From positions 1-5,972 of the forward strand of contig JAGTUW010000073.1 of NCBI GenBank assembly GCA_018224345.1: 5,972 nt of DNA, written 5' to 3'. The notes below the pieces were generated by a model. It did no database searches. It saw only the letters and a list, made by a program, of their open reading frames with translations, and was not told the origin of the DNA. The translations under genes and the position numbers were made by a program. This document shows positions 5,179-5,972 of the stretch, piece after piece (positions within the stretch are counted from its first letter, which is position 1; each line of letters starts with the position of its first letter). Source of the stretch: Bacteroidota bacterium (GTDB lineage: Bacteria; Bacteroidota; Ignavibacteria; SZUA-365).

Positions 5179-5972
5179 ATGAGCAAGATCTGTATCAATT
5201 CTGAAATCGGCCGTCTTCGAAAAGTGATACTGCATCAACCCGGGGCGGAAATCGAGCGCATGACACCGTCAAACGCTTCTGAGGTTCTCTATGACGACAT
5301 TCTGCACCTGCCACGCGCGTTGCAGGAACACAATCAACTGGAGTTCGTCCTCAACCAGGTCAGTCACACCTATGAACTCGTTACACTGCTCCGCGAAATT
5401 CTCGCCATTCCACCGGCCAGGCAGGAGCTTGTCACGACCTTCTGTGTGGCAGCGGGATATCCGGAGCTTGCAGGGGAGCTTCTCGATCTGAGTAACGCTG
5501 ACCTCTCCTTCCGCCTCATTCACGGGACTGTCAAGCGCAGCGACACACTCGAACGCTACCTGAGCAGCGGCCTGTACTCACTTCCCCCTCTGCCGAATTT
5601 CTTTTTCATGCGTGATGCCGCCATGTGCGTGCACGGCAATGTGCTCACCGGGTCCATGGCGAATCGCGTGCGCGAGGCCGAAGCCATTATCATGCTCAAC
5701 ATCTTCAAACATCACCCGGAATTCCGGGCCGAAGGGTTTTATTTCGACGGCACCTTGCAGGACTCCACCGAACTGACAGTGGAAGGCGGAGATGTGCTGA
5801 TTCTTCGTGAGGATGTTATCTGTATCGGGAACAGTGAACGAACGTCCATCCGCGGCATAGATACGCTGATACGGTCTTTCGGCGCAGGCGGGCGTGTCAG
5901 GCACATCATTGTCGTGGAAATGCCACGGGCGCGTGCAACCATCCATCTCGATATGATCTTCACCATGATAGA
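5179..5972 (+). CDS. arcA: Arginine deiminase (partial, N-terminal 264 residues)
   Basis: The frame opens at ATG 5179 and is still open at the right edge; family members run to roughly 400-420 residues, so about a third is missing. The enzyme hydrolyses L-arginine to citrulline and ammonia. Family blocks seen are: NSEIGRLRKVILHQPG (7-22), the conserved N-terminal strand; VLYDDI and EHNQL (37-54); FFFMRD (141-146) with substrate-binding D146; VEGGDVL (201-207) with E202; CIGNSERT (215-222); and HLD (256-258) with the catalytic H256 and D258. The nucleophilic cysteine lies beyond the window. A stop at 5134-5136 and no other ATG/GTG/TTG between make 5179 the only reasonable start. The ribosome site is weak (GGA 6 nt upstream). 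It is divergent from phhA. Carbamate kinase and ornithine carbamoyltransferase, the usual partners in the fermentative pathway, are not in view. Another guanidino-group-modifying enzyme is a minor alternative. Confidence 0.9.
   Translation, partial: MSKICINSEIGRLRKVILHQPGAEIERMTPSNASEVLYDDILHLPRALQEHNQLEFVLNQVSHTYELVTLLREILAIPPARQELVTTFCVAAGYPELAGELLDLSNADLSFRLIHGTVKRSDTLERYLSSGLYSLPPLPNFFFMRDAAMCVHGNVLTGSMANRVREAEAIIMLNIFKHHPEFRAEGFYFDGTLQDSTELTVEGGDVLILREDVICIGNSERTSIRGIDTLIRSFGAGGRVRHIIVVEMPRARATIHLDMIFTMI

Overview
The window looks like an ordinary chromosomal segment of a moderately GC-rich bacterium, most likely from the Bacteroidota/Chlorobiota (FCB) group. The main pointer is the multihaem cytochrome at 407-2311 (minus strand). 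It ends in what reads as a type IX secretion (T9SS) C-terminal sorting domain, a system restricted to that group. Shine-Dalgarno use is mixed: strong before some genes (2317-2321, 5026-5030) and nearly absent before others (2554, 5179). There is no rRNA, tRNA, transposase, phage gene or CRISPR array.

Layout, left to right. (1) 1-317, minus: N-terminus of an exported protein that runs off the left edge. (2) 407-2311, minus: a 634-residue secreted c-type cytochrome with five CXXCH haem sites and a T9SS tail, just upstream of gene 1 in the same direction. (3) 2312-2553: a divergent spacer of about 240 bp with an AT-rich promoter-like tract. (4) 2554-2781, plus: a small BFD-like [2Fe-2S] protein. 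(5) 2908-3426, plus: a CIA30-family protein. (6) 3491-4189, minus: a serine alpha/beta hydrolase of the phospholipase/carboxylesterase type, whose start overlaps the end of (7) 4177-5019, minus: a phenylalanine 4-monooxygenase. (8) 5020-5178: a divergent spacer of 159 bp with a 24-nt near-perfect inverted repeat and an AT-rich promoter-like patch. (9) 5179-5972, plus: the first 264 residues of an arginine deiminase that runs off the right edge.

How the genes may work together. The phenylalanine hydroxylase and hydrolase are almost certainly co-transcribed. They face the arginine deiminase across one shared control region, so phenylalanine-to-tyrosine conversion and arginine-to-citrulline conversion may be regulated together. 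The cytochrome and the exported protein below it form a likely cell-envelope transcription unit. The BFD-like and CIA30 genes share a strand but are 126 bp apart, and nothing in them shows a functional link.

I do not see a clearly new multi-gene system. The most distinctive items are the T9SS-tailed multihaem cytochrome and the inverted repeat between the amino-acid catabolism genes.
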